Of a stretch of DNA of 5,502 nt, positions 1 through 5,502 are shown in pieces (position 1 is the first letter of the stretch; each line of letters opens with the position of its first letter). This DNA comes from Hyphomicrobiales bacterium (lineage in GTDB: Bacteria; Pseudomonadota; Alphaproteobacteria; Rhizobiales; CAYWUX01): the NCBI GenBank assembly GCA_028279265.1, contig JANQOC010000329.1, positions 1 to 5,502 on the forward strand. The letters are read 5' to 3'. The notes beneath the pieces were generated by a model. It had not been told where the DNA came from. It searched no databases and was given only the letters and a program-made list of their open reading frames with translations. The translations under genes and the position numbers were made by a program.

Positions 1-684
1 GGCCACGAAACCGACACCCGCGGTGACGAAAGTCAGAACCCACTGTTTGATTTGCCGAGACCGGTGTTCCGGCTGCGCAAGCTGGATGAGCATGAAAGCG
101 GCGAAGATCGGCATGTAGAACACTGATTTTATGGTGATAGCCCCGGCAAGCGCTATCAGAGCCCCCGCGATCCAGGCATCGGTGTAAGTTCTTGCGGATT
201 GCAGCATGAAGTAGAGTGCCGCAACCAGGAGCGCGGTAGCGATGGGATCGGCTCTGAAACTGGTTCCATGCTGGATGATCGTAGACATGGAAAAATAGCA
301 GAGTACCGAAAACAGTGCGCCTTTCAGCTCATAGAAGTTTCTGGCAATCCGAAACAGAAGGTATCCCGTGAGGCCCTGGAGCGCGAGCATTACGGCTCTT
401 GCGGCGATGACCTGATCGGCTTCATTTGTGGAGATAAAGGGGAGCCAGCCGAACAGATGCACATGAAAGGCCTGGAGGCGGCGTGTCAGCGTGCCGTTCA
501 GTTGTTCATGAACCTGGGAAAGATAGTAGAACTCATCCCAGTTGATGTTGCTGACGCCAACGACATAGAGTTTGACAAGGCAGACAGCGCCCAACAGGGA
601 GACCAGGATACGGGTCCAGGTGTCAACGGACGCAGAACCATAGTCCGAGCGATCGGAAACATATTTACTGGGAACGAAAGACAT
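1..684 (-). CDS. GT-C-type polytopic membrane glycosyltransferase (GT39/ArnT-like), N-terminal part, cut by window edge
   Basis: Reading the minus strand from the ATG at 684 gives 228 open codons to base 1 with no stop, so the C-terminal part lies outside the window. The protein has a short soluble N-terminus, then a hydrophobic segment at about residues 25-44. An acidic W49-D50-E51-F-Y-Y-L motif follows in what would be the first periplasmic loop. Further hydrophobic segments lie near 97-114, 122-138, 146-161, 171-185, 187-203 and 214-228. A first-loop Asp-Glu motif followed by many helices, plus the F143-R-A-D146-P segment, is typical of GT-C enzymes that move sugars from polyprenyl-phosphate donors onto lipid, glycan or protein at the periplasmic face of the inner membrane. 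Donor and acceptor cannot be told. The start codon has only a weak GGG upstream. It is transcribed divergently from the NIPSNAP gene, and nothing else links it to that operon. An unrelated polytopic membrane protein is the main alternative. Confidence 0.72.
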   Translation of the reverse strand, partial: MSFVPSKYVSDRSDYGSASVDTWTRILVSLLGAVCLVKLYVVGVSNINWDEFYYLSQVHEQLNGTLTRRLQAFHVHLFGWLPFISTNEADQVIAARAVMLALQGLTGYLLFRIARNFYELKGALFSVLCYFSMSTIIQHGTSFRADPIATALLVAALYFMLQSARTYTDAWIAGALIALAGAITIKSVFYMPIFAAFMLIQLAQPEHRSRQIKQWVLTFVTAGVGFVA

Positions 685-876
685 TAAACCCGAAAATCCA
701 CTAGATACGAGATACCACCGGGTCTGAGCCTAGGGGAACAGAGTAAAATTTTGATTTACCGCGCCCCGGAATTGCGGAAATAATTCCGCCGGCGTTGGTG
801 GAAATGGAAAATATCTGGGCTTTTAACTCGTCTTCTTGAAAGATATTGTTTACACAAGTTACCAAAGAATAAACGA
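685..876. promoter_or_regulatory. Divergent intergenic region, probable promoters for both flanking genes
   Basis: These 192 bases separate two genes that point away from each other, so a promoter in each direction is expected. On the plus strand TAAAAT at 743-748 resembles a -10 box but has no good -35 partner. TTGAAA at 836-841 resembles a -35 box but also lacks a convincing -10. No clear pair is visible on the minus strand. The region is more AT-rich than the genes, mainly in its second half, and holds the inverted repeat listed separately. No small ORF with a ribosome site and no RNA gene is apparent. Confidence 0.45.
767..788. promoter_or_regulatory. Inverted repeat, candidate operator (CGGAATT-N8-AATTCCG)
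   Basis: CGGAATT at 767-773 is followed after eight bases by its perfect reverse complement AATTCCG at 782-788. An overlapping second pairing, GCGGAA at 774-779 with TTCCGC at 784-789, shares the right arm. The 22-base dyad with half-sites about 1.5 helical turns apart suits a dimeric transcription regulator. It lies 88 bases before the NIPSNAP start and 82 bases from the divergent glycosyltransferase start. It is not followed by a T-run, so a terminator is unlikely. That it is an operator is inferred from geometry and location, and no matching regulator gene is in the window. Confidence 0.4.
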
Positions 877-1212
877 ATGGAAATCGACACGATGATTTAT
901 GACCACCGCACTTACATTTGCCGTCCCGGAACCGTCAAGCAGCAGATCGCACTCTATGAAGAATACGGTCTCGCGACCCAGGTAAAGCATCTGGGAAAAC
1001 CGATCTTATATGCTACGACAGAAGTCGGTGATTTAAACTCGTTCACCCACATCTGGCCTTATGGGAGTATTGCGGAACGGGCGGAAAAGCGGGCGGAACT
1101 CTACAATGATCCGGATTGGCAAAACTATCTGAAAAAAAGCGCGGAAGCCGGGTTACTGGTCGAGCAAGAAAATAAGATTCTCGTTGGAACAGATATTTTC
1201 GACAAAGTCTAA
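877..1212 (+). CDS. NIPSNAP family protein (ferredoxin-like dimeric alpha/beta barrel)
   Basis: This is a 111-residue protein. The pattern M6-I-Y-D-H-R-T-Y, then a G-T-V-K helix start with ALYEEYG, and N54-S-F-T-H-I-W with a charged A-E-R-A-E-K-R-A helix and D78-P-D-W-Q-N-Y, matches small bacterial NIPSNAP proteins. These fold as dimeric alpha/beta barrels, like antibiotic-biosynthesis monooxygenases, and mostly have no assigned reaction. There is no signal peptide or membrane segment, so it is cytoplasmic. Two starts are possible: ATG 877, and ATG 892, which begins at the conserved MIYDHRTY and has a GGA ten bases upstream. The second fits the family as I remember it; the longer form is given because neither ribosome site is strong. 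It is first in an apparent operon, 32 bases before the dehydrogenase gene. That linkage suggests a role in the same pathway, such as transforming or binding an intermediate, but this is inference. Confidence 0.8.
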   Translation: MEIDTMIYDHRTYICRPGTVKQQIALYEEYGLATQVKHLGKPILYATTEVGDLNSFTHIWPYGSIAERAEKRAELYNDPDWQNYLKKSAEAGLLVEQENKILVGTDIFDKV

Positions 1213-1244
1213 CACCATGGCTTTTACTAGATCAGGCGAGTGCT

Positions 1245-2084
1245 ATGAGTGATCAAGAGCGGAATTCGGGTCGGTCTGAAACGAAAAAGCTGGCCATTGC
1301 CAGTCTGGGATCAATCGGACTGGAAGTGGCCAGGCGCATAGACAAGGGAGAAGTGCCTCATATCAGCCTCTCCCAGGTTTCAGCCCGAGACATTGACCGT
1401 GCCAGGGAAAAAGTGAGCCAGTTCAATCAACCGCCGCAAGTCGTTCCGGTTGGTGAACTGGGTGGGTTCGATATTCTTCTGGAATGCGCCCCCGCCGCCA
1501 TCTTTGAAGCGGTTGTTGAAAAAGGCATAGAAAATAATGCGCTTATTCTCACTTTGTCCGTTGGTGCATTGCTGGAGCGCATGGAGCTGGTCGAGAGAGC
1601 ACGGGCCGGGGGTGCCAGAATTACGGTTCCGACAGGCGCCCTTCTTGGGCTTGATGCCGTCAATGCAGCCCGGCACGGCACCATCAACGCCGTGAAGCTG
1701 AAGACAACTAAGAATCCCCGGGCGCTTGCCGGGGCGCCGTATCTGGAGACCCTTGATTTCGATATTTCTTCCCTGACCGAGCCCAAAATGATTTTTTCCG
1801 GATCGGCACGGGAAGCGGCCAAGGGTTTCCCGGCCAATGTCAATGTCGGCGCGGCACTGGCGCTTGCCGGTATCGGGCCGGACAAAACAGAAGTGGAAAT
1901 TTGGGCAGATCCATCGGTTTCCAGAAACATGCACAATATTTCCATGCAGTCGGATTCATCGAACCTCTCCATGTCCATAGAAAATATCCAGTCCGAGACC
2001 AATCCGGGAACCGGCAAGATAACCGCCTTGAGCGCCATTGCCGCGCTGGAGAGACTTTCGGCACCTCTGTTCGTCGGAACGTAA
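1245..2084 (+). CDS. L-aspartate dehydrogenase-like NAD(P)-dependent oxidoreductase (DUF108/NadX family)
   Basis: The 279-residue protein is of usual length for the aspartate dehydrogenase family. An N-terminal Rossmann fold starts at about residue 16 with the dinucleotide loop S20-L-G22-S-I-G25. The C-terminal domain carries the family signatures V128-P-T-G-A-L-L-G-L-D, T154-T-K-N-P-R...G-A-P, G186-S-A-R-E-A-A-K-G-F-P-A-N-V-N and V217-E-I-W-A-D-P...R227-N-M-H230, where the His is the expected catalytic residue. Known members oxidise L-aspartate to iminoaspartate, which either feeds quinolinate synthesis or hydrolyses to oxaloacetate and ammonia. No nadA or nadC is adjacent, so a catabolic or other dehydrogenase role fits better here. 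AGGCGAG at 1234-1240 gives a reasonable ribosome site for the ATG at 1245. The first glycine of the usual G-x-G-x-x-G loop is Ser20. The family call is firm; aspartate as substrate is likely but unproven. Confidence 0.88.
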   Translation: MSDQERNSGRSETKKLAIASLGSIGLEVARRIDKGEVPHISLSQVSARDIDRAREKVSQFNQPPQVVPVGELGGFDILLECAPAAIFEAVVEKGIENNALILTLSVGALLERMELVERARAGGARITVPTGALLGLDAVNAARHGTINAVKLKTTKNPRALAGAPYLETLDFDISSLTEPKMIFSGSAREAAKGFPANVNVGAALALAGIGPDKTEVEIWADPSVSRNMHNISMQSDSSNLSMSIENIQSETNPGTGKITALSAIAALERLSAPLFVGT

Positions 2085-2102
2085 CTGCCGGGATCCGCAA
2101 CG

Positions 2103-2115
2103 GGTTCAAAGAACC
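2103..2115 (+). other. Short hairpin in the gap between the dehydrogenase and GGT-like genes
   Basis: GGTTC at 2103-2107 pairs with GAACC at 2111-2115 around an AAA loop, inside the 73-base gap. It is only five base pairs and has no T-run, so it is not a terminator. At most it could affect mRNA stability or translation of the next gene, and it may be chance. Confidence 0.2.
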
Positions 2116-2157
2116 GAACACACAAGCTGACGAACGGAAAACTGCAATCAATTCGGG

Positions 2158-3960
2158 ATGACTCGACAAATGAATTTTACAACCAGACCAGAGCTGATCG
2201 GCACATTCGGGGCTGTAACATCCACGCATTGGCTGGGCAGCGCCGTGGGCATGTCCATACTTGAAAATGGCGGCAACGCGTTTGATGCATCTGTCGCCAC
2301 CGGTTTCACCCTGCAGATTGTCGAACCGCACCTCAACGGACCGGGAGGCGATTTACCCGCCGTTTTTTATTCAGCCAGAGAAGACAAGGTTCGCGTGCTT
2401 TGCGCCCAGGGGCCGGCACCCTCGGCCGCCACGATCGATCATTTCCAAAACCTTGACCTTGATACGGTTCCCGGCAGTGGTCTTCTGCCTGCCGTCATTC
2501 CAGGAGCCTTCTGTGGCTGGATGCAGCTTCTCAAGGATTTTGGCACCAAGCGGCTTCGCGACGTGCTGGAGCCGGCCATTTACTATGCCCATACCGGCTA
2601 TCCGATTGTTCCCAATATTGCGAATACAATCGGCAAGGTTGCAAAACTGTTCCAGACGGAATGGACGACTTCCGGAGAGATTTACCTCACGAATGGCCGG
2701 GTACCGGAGGTTGGGGCGCTGCACAGGAATGAAAAACTGGCAGCGACCTATCGTCGGCTTGTCGACGAAGCGGAAAAAATCGCATCGGACCGGGAAGGGC
2801 AGATCGAAGCGGCGGTGAAGCTATGGCAGCAAGGATGGGTGGCGACGGCCATAGATGAATTCTGCCGAGCCAACGAAATTCTCGATCCCTCCGGCCGCAG
2901 GCACAGGGGATTGCTCACCGGGGAAGACATGGCCAACTGGAGTCCGACCTATGAGGATCCCTGCTCGGTTCCGTTTGGTGACTATGAGGTCTTTAAGTGC
3001 GGTTTCTGGAGCCAGGGACCGGTCATGCTTCAGCAGCTTTCGATTTTACAGAACTATGATTTTTCGGACCTTTCCGCGCTTGATCCCGAGTTTGTACACG
3101 TGACGGTCGAAGCCGCGAAGCTCGCTTTCGCGGACCGGGAAGCCTGGTACGGGGACCCAGAATTCTTTGATGTTCCGGCAGCGACACTGCTTTCCGGCGA
3201 CTATGGTAAAGACAGAGCCCAGCTCATCGGTTCACGTGCGTCCCTGGAATTTCTCCCGGGTTCACCCGATTCCCGCGAACCCAACGTTCATGCTGCTTTA
3301 ACGACGAGCGGCGAGCCCGGTCCGAATGCGGAACTGATGGGTATTGGTGAGCCAACCGTGCAGTCGAGCGGTGTATCCAAGGGGGACACGGTCCACATTG
3401 ATATCATCGATCGGGAGGGCAATGTGGTGAGTTGTACCCCGAGCGGTGGATGGCTGCAGAGTTCTCCGGTCATTCCCGAGCTGGGATTTTGCCTGGGTAA
3501 TCGAGGTCAGATGTTCTGGCTTGATGAACATTCGTCTTCCAGCCTAGTTCCAGGAAAAAGACCGAGAACGACGCTTTCTCCCTCCCTGGCGTTCAAGAAC
3601 GGCCGGCCGTATATGGCGTTTGGAACACCGGGAGGCGATCAGCAGGACCAGTGGGCAACAATTTTCTTCCTGCGCCATGTCTTGTTCCAGCATAATCTGC
3701 AGGAAACCATAGACCTGCCCTCTTACCACAGCGAACACTTTCCCAGTTCCTTCTGGCCTCGCGGCCGGACACCGGGAAAGCTGGTCCTGGAAGGCCGCTT
3801 CGACGAACAAGTCGCCAATACTTTACGAAACAAAGGGCATGTGATTCATGTCGGCGATCTCTGGTCGGAAGGGCGTATGACGGCAGCATCCCGGCATGGC
3901 GATTTGATCAAGGCGGCGGCGAATCCGCGAGGCATGCAGGGCTATGCCATTGCGCGCTGA
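2158..3960 (+). CDS. Gamma-glutamyltransferase-like Ntn-hydrolase (cytoplasmic, substrate unknown)
   Basis: This 600-residue protein follows the GGT fold from end to end: G-N40-A-F-D-A near the N-terminus, E56-P-H-L-N-G-P-G-G, L137-E-P-A, then the processing site G409-D-T411-V-H, with D418-x-x-G-N-V-V-S following. K467-R-P-R-T-T-L-S-P-S and G489-T-P-G-G come later. GGT-type precursors cut themselves before this Thr, which becomes the nucleophile of the small subunit, here about 190 residues. No signal peptide is visible, unlike periplasmic E. coli GGT, so it should act in the cytoplasm. By eye, E. coli R114 and the D432-D433 pair, which fix the glutamyl group, correspond to Q84 and Q451-M452, so it may cleave another amide. 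HpxW oxamate amidohydrolase and YwrD are distant relatives in the same superfamily. ATG 2170 (M5) is an alternative start and neither start has a strong ribosome site. It is last in the operon, 73 bases after the dehydrogenase gene. Confidence 0.9.
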   Translation: MTRQMNFTTRPELIGTFGAVTSTHWLGSAVGMSILENGGNAFDASVATGFTLQIVEPHLNGPGGDLPAVFYSAREDKVRVLCAQGPAPSAATIDHFQNLDLDTVPGSGLLPAVIPGAFCGWMQLLKDFGTKRLRDVLEPAIYYAHTGYPIVPNIANTIGKVAKLFQTEWTTSGEIYLTNGRVPEVGALHRNEKLAATYRRLVDEAEKIASDREGQIEAAVKLWQQGWVATAIDEFCRANEILDPSGRRHRGLLTGEDMANWSPTYEDPCSVPFGDYEVFKCGFWSQGPVMLQQLSILQNYDFSDLSALDPEFVHVTVEAAKLAFADREAWYGDPEFFDVPAATLLSGDYGKDRAQLIGSRASLEFLPGSPDSREPNVHAALTTSGEPGPNAELMGIGEPTVQSSGVSKGDTVHIDIIDREGNVVSCTPSGGWLQSSPVIPELGFCLGNRGQMFWLDEHSSSSLVPGKRPRTTLSPSLAFKNGRPYMAFGTPGGDQQDQWATIFFLRHVLFQHNLQETIDLPSYHSEHFPSSFWPRGRTPGKLVLEGRFDEQVANTLRNKGHVIHVGDLWSEGRMTAASRHGDLIKAAANPRGMQGYAIAR

Positions 3961-3973
3961 CGTGTTGCGCGCA
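3951..3973. terminator. GC-rich hairpin across the GGT-like stop codon, possible bidirectional terminator
   Basis: TGCGCGC at 3951-3957 pairs perfectly with GCGCGCA at 3967-3973 around a nine-base loop that contains the TGA stop. It sits in the 21-base gap between two convergent genes, where a shared terminator would be expected. Neither side has a proper T-run, so it does not meet the usual intrinsic-terminator pattern. Alternating GC can also arise by chance. Confidence 0.3.
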
Positions 3974-3981
3974 TCCTGGGT

Positions 3982-4776
3982 TTAGAGCACGGGCGTTATG
4001 GCGATAACCGACGTATTGTCCTGATAGGGTTCCCGGGCGGCCTCCACGGCTTCGAGGATGGCGGCAACGACCTGGCGGCTTCCCGATTGCCTGTGTTCTT
4101 CCACGATTTTTTCAATTTCCCTGGGTTCAAGGGTCTGGATGCCATCGCTGGCCACCAGGATCCAATCCTGCTCCTGCAGCAGCATGGCCTGGTCGCGGAG
4201 CTGAATCAGATCGATCTGTGTGCCCGTCAGTGCGGAACGGAGATGATGCCTTTGCGGGTGCTTTTCCGCTTCCTCCCGGTCCATTTTCCCCTGTTCAACA
4301 AGCTTGTCCAGTACCGGTGCCATGGAATGGTCTTCATTGAGCTGCCAGAGCAGATTGTCGCGAAATATATAGAGGATCGAGTCACCGACACTGATCCATC
4401 TCATTCCTGATGAATCGAAAAGTACACCGAGGAAAGTGCATCCCATTCCCTCAAGCGAGGAATGGTTCTGAATGCGCTCGGCGATAGCATGATTGCATGC
4501 CGCCAGAGCTGCGGCCATACGTTCCTGGGGCAGCCCACTCGTTCCCTCGAAAGCGGCAATGAAGCTTCGGCAGGCCAGGGCGCTGGCTTCCGCCCCGCCC
4601 ACATGGCCGCCCATGCCATCGGCCAGAACGGCGAGCAGTTCTCCCGAATCCCCGAGTTGGATAATGTCATCCGCGCGCGACACCGGCTCTCCTGTAACGG
4701 TAACATCGCAGAAGTCTTCCTGATAATCCCGGGCACCTTGAATGGCGTTGTACGCTACATCATATTTCGACGTCAT
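3982..4776 (-). CDS. PP2C-family protein Ser/Thr phosphatase
   Basis: The 264-residue protein carries all the main PP2C motifs: R16-D-Y-Q-E-D21, A52-D53-G-M-G-G-H-V-G-G, G110-M-G-C-T-F-L-G, W127-I-S-V-G-D-S, E148-D-H-S, L179-R-S-A-L-T-G, V208-A-S-D211-G and D253-N-T-S. D21, D53, D211 and D253 are the expected acidic ligands of the two-metal (Mn/Mg) centre, so it should be active. It has no membrane segment or signal peptide and is cytoplasmic. Bacterial PP2C enzymes of this size remove phosphate from Ser/Thr residues placed by Hanks-type kinases. The gene overlaps the upstream FHA-protein gene by four bases (ATGA at 4773-4776), so the two are probably translated together and act in one signalling module. 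A short GAGG sits two bases before the ATG, closer than usual. An in-frame TGA a few codons upstream leaves no better ATG, GTG or TTG start. Confidence 0.95.
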   Translation of the reverse strand: MTSKYDVAYNAIQGARDYQEDFCDVTVTGEPVSRADDIIQLGDSGELLAVLADGMGGHVGGAEASALACRSFIAAFEGTSGLPQERMAAALAACNHAIAERIQNHSSLEGMGCTFLGVLFDSSGMRWISVGDSILYIFRDNLLWQLNEDHSMAPVLDKLVEQGKMDREEAEKHPQRHHLRSALTGTQIDLIQLRDQAMLLQEQDWILVASDGIQTLEPREIEKIVEEHRQSGSRQVVAAILEAVEAAREPYQDNTSVIAITPVL

Positions 4777-5474
4777 TTCCTCAGTTCTGACCAGTCAAAC
4801 TCTTTTCCGCAAAATGGTACGAAGACCACTCTTGTGCGACCCATGGTGATGATATCCATCGCTTTAAGCTGGACGGCCGCTGTGGGTTTCGTTTCGTTTA
4901 CCCAGACAACATTTGTTTTTGTCAGATTTGGTACGAACAGAAAATTTCGATCGTCCGAATCATAGCGGATAAAGGCTTGTTCCTCAGCGGAGATAGAATC
5001 ATCGCCGAAATCCAGCCGGATATGCTGGTTCGGCGCCCAGCCGATAGAATTGTTGCCTTCGATAATCGGGCGATAGCTGCCGAGGCCGGGACCATCGACG
5101 ATCACCAGCCAGCCGACAACGGGTTCCTGGAAAAAATCGGTTTCAGGAATTTCGGGCCGTCCTCGTACGCGCTGTGTATTTTGGGCAACCGGGGGAATTT
5201 CCGGTTCGGGATCGGCAACCCGGCTTTGGGCGATCGGTTCGGGCTCGTTATTAGGCAAGGACGATTCAGCCTGATCGCTCAGGGATGCCGCCAAGGTTTC
5301 AACCCTGGTTTCTTCTGTTTCAATATCAAACCTGTCCCGGCGGTTTTCATTCCCCAATGCGGCATCGACGGCATTCAGGGCGTCTTGCAGCAGGCTTGTT
5401 CGACCGGACCGATTCTTCCGGTTTATGATTTGCGTTTTTTCCAGTTCATCATCTTTATGCTCGTCCATAGACAT
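4773..5474 (-). CDS. FHA-domain protein with acidic, proline-rich linker (partner of PP2C phosphatase)
   Basis: From ATG 5474 the protein has 233 residues. The N-terminus holds E10-L-E-K-T14-Q-I-I followed by a basic N-R-K-N-R patch and an Ala/Leu-rich helix at about 26-41. A charged, Glu- and Pro-rich linker, probably disordered, runs to about 112. The C-terminal FHA domain covers about 118-228: P-V-V-G-W-L-V, N-S-I-G145-W146, L-D-F-G-D-D-S-I-S, T187-N-V-V-W-V-N and M-G-R-T-R-V-V-F-V-P-F-C-G. The W-L-V start and F-V-P-F-C-G end match FHA proteins I recall beside PP2C phosphatases and kinases in proteobacteria. FHA domains normally bind phosphothreonine through an Arg after the first Gly and a conserved Ser/His. 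Here W146 and, apparently, Q166 stand in these places. No membrane segment is seen. The ORF stays open upstream to a GTG at 5501, but the ATG at 5474 has the good ribosome site. Confidence 0.88.
   Translation of the reverse strand: MSMDEHKDDELEKTQIINRKNRSGRTSLLQDALNAVDAALGNENRRDRFDIETEETRVETLAASLSDQAESSLPNNEPEPIAQSRVADPEPEIPPVAQNTQRVRGRPEIPETDFFQEPVVGWLVIVDGPGLGSYRPIIEGNNSIGWAPNQHIRLDFGDDSISAEEQAFIRYDSDDRNFLFVPNLTKTNVVWVNETKPTAAVQLKAMDIITMGRTRVVFVPFCGKEFDWSELRK
4779..4782 (-). promoter_or_regulatory. Close-spaced ribosome site of the PP2C gene at the ATGA overlap
   Basis: On the minus strand GAGG ends two bases before the PP2C ATG, inside the last codons of the FHA gene. Normal spacing is about five to nine bases. 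The tight spacing and the stop/start overlap suggest that ribosomes finishing the FHA gene re-initiate here instead of binding independently. Confidence 0.45.
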
Positions 5475-5479
5475 TTGGT

Positions 5480-5484
5480 TCTCC
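5480..5484 (-). promoter_or_regulatory. Ribosome binding site that sets the FHA-gene start
   Basis: On the minus strand GGAG at 5484-5481 (GGAGA to 5480) lies six bases before ATG 5474, the ideal distance. A second in-frame ATG at 5468 would be twelve bases away, and GTG 5501 lies upstream of this site. The spacing therefore supports 5474 as the start. Confidence 0.65.
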
Positions 5485-5502
5485 AAAGTTGCCAACCCCA
5501 CC

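Noticed and set aside
199..687. Plus-strand open frame of 162 codons at the left end.
   Set aside because: Its protein is low in hydrophobic pattern and resembles nothing known, while the opposite strand encodes a clear polytopic membrane protein through the same bases.
846..863. Small dyad TTGT-TTAC-ACAA and near-repeat GTTTAC/GTTACC before the NIPSNAP gene.
   Set aside because: Only four bases per arm in an AT-rich stretch; too short to call a site.
1217..1252. An 11-codon mini-ORF (starts M-A-F-T) overlapping the dehydrogenase start, as a possible leader peptide.
   Set aside because: It has no ribosome site, no run of a regulatory amino acid and no attenuator hairpin; probably chance.
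1380..2331. Several long open frames antisense to the dehydrogenase gene (up to 232 codons).
   Set aside because: They are mirror frames of a strongly recognisable gene; their translations show no domain and have odd Arg, Pro and Ser composition.
4087..4965. Plus-strand open frames of 107 and 167 codons across the PP2C and FHA genes.
   Set aside because: The minus strand there encodes full PP2C motifs and an FHA domain; the plus frames are shadows without recognisable features.
1..5502. Search for a defence system, toxin-antitoxin pair, mobile element, CRISPR array or riboswitch.
   Set aside because: No repeats of array type, no transposase or integrase, no paired small toxin/antitoxin genes and no structured leader were seen; nearly all sequence is explained by six genes.

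Overview
The window looks like chromosomal DNA from a free-living proteobacterium, most likely an alphaproteobacterium. The grounds are moderately GC-rich coding sequence, tightly packed genes, and protein families that resemble alphaproteobacterial members from memory. This placement is by eye and is not a database result. No rRNA, tRNA, CRISPR array, insertion sequence or integrase is visible.

There are three transcription blocks. (1) Bases 1-684 on the minus strand hold the N-terminal 228 codons of a polytopic membrane protein of the GT-C glycosyltransferase type, cut off by the window edge. (2) After a 192-base divergent spacer with a clear inverted repeat (767-788), three plus-strand genes follow with short gaps of 32 and 73 bases: a small NIPSNAP-family protein (877-1212), an L-aspartate dehydrogenase-like NAD(P) enzyme (1245-2084), and a cytoplasmic gamma-glutamyltransferase-like Ntn-hydrolase (2158-3960). 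(3) Converging on these with only a 21-base gap is a minus-strand pair: an FHA-domain protein (4773-5474) and a PP2C-type Ser/Thr phosphatase (3982-4776), joined by an ATGA stop/start overlap.

The plus-strand trio reads as a small metabolic operon. One plausible scheme is that the GGT-like enzyme cleaves an amide and the dehydrogenase oxidatively deaminates an amino acid product, with the NIPSNAP protein in an unknown enzymatic or binding role. The GGT-like protein keeps the catalytic Thr (T411) but appears to lack the residues that hold the gamma-glutamyl group in E. coli GGT. The true substrate is therefore open, and this is the best candidate here for undescribed chemistry.

The FHA-PP2C pair is a Ser/Thr phospho-signalling module; a partner kinase would be expected outside the window. 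The phosphatase has all its catalytic motifs. The FHA domain seems to have lost the Arg and His that normally read phosphothreonine, which would make it a non-canonical or phospho-independent FHA domain.
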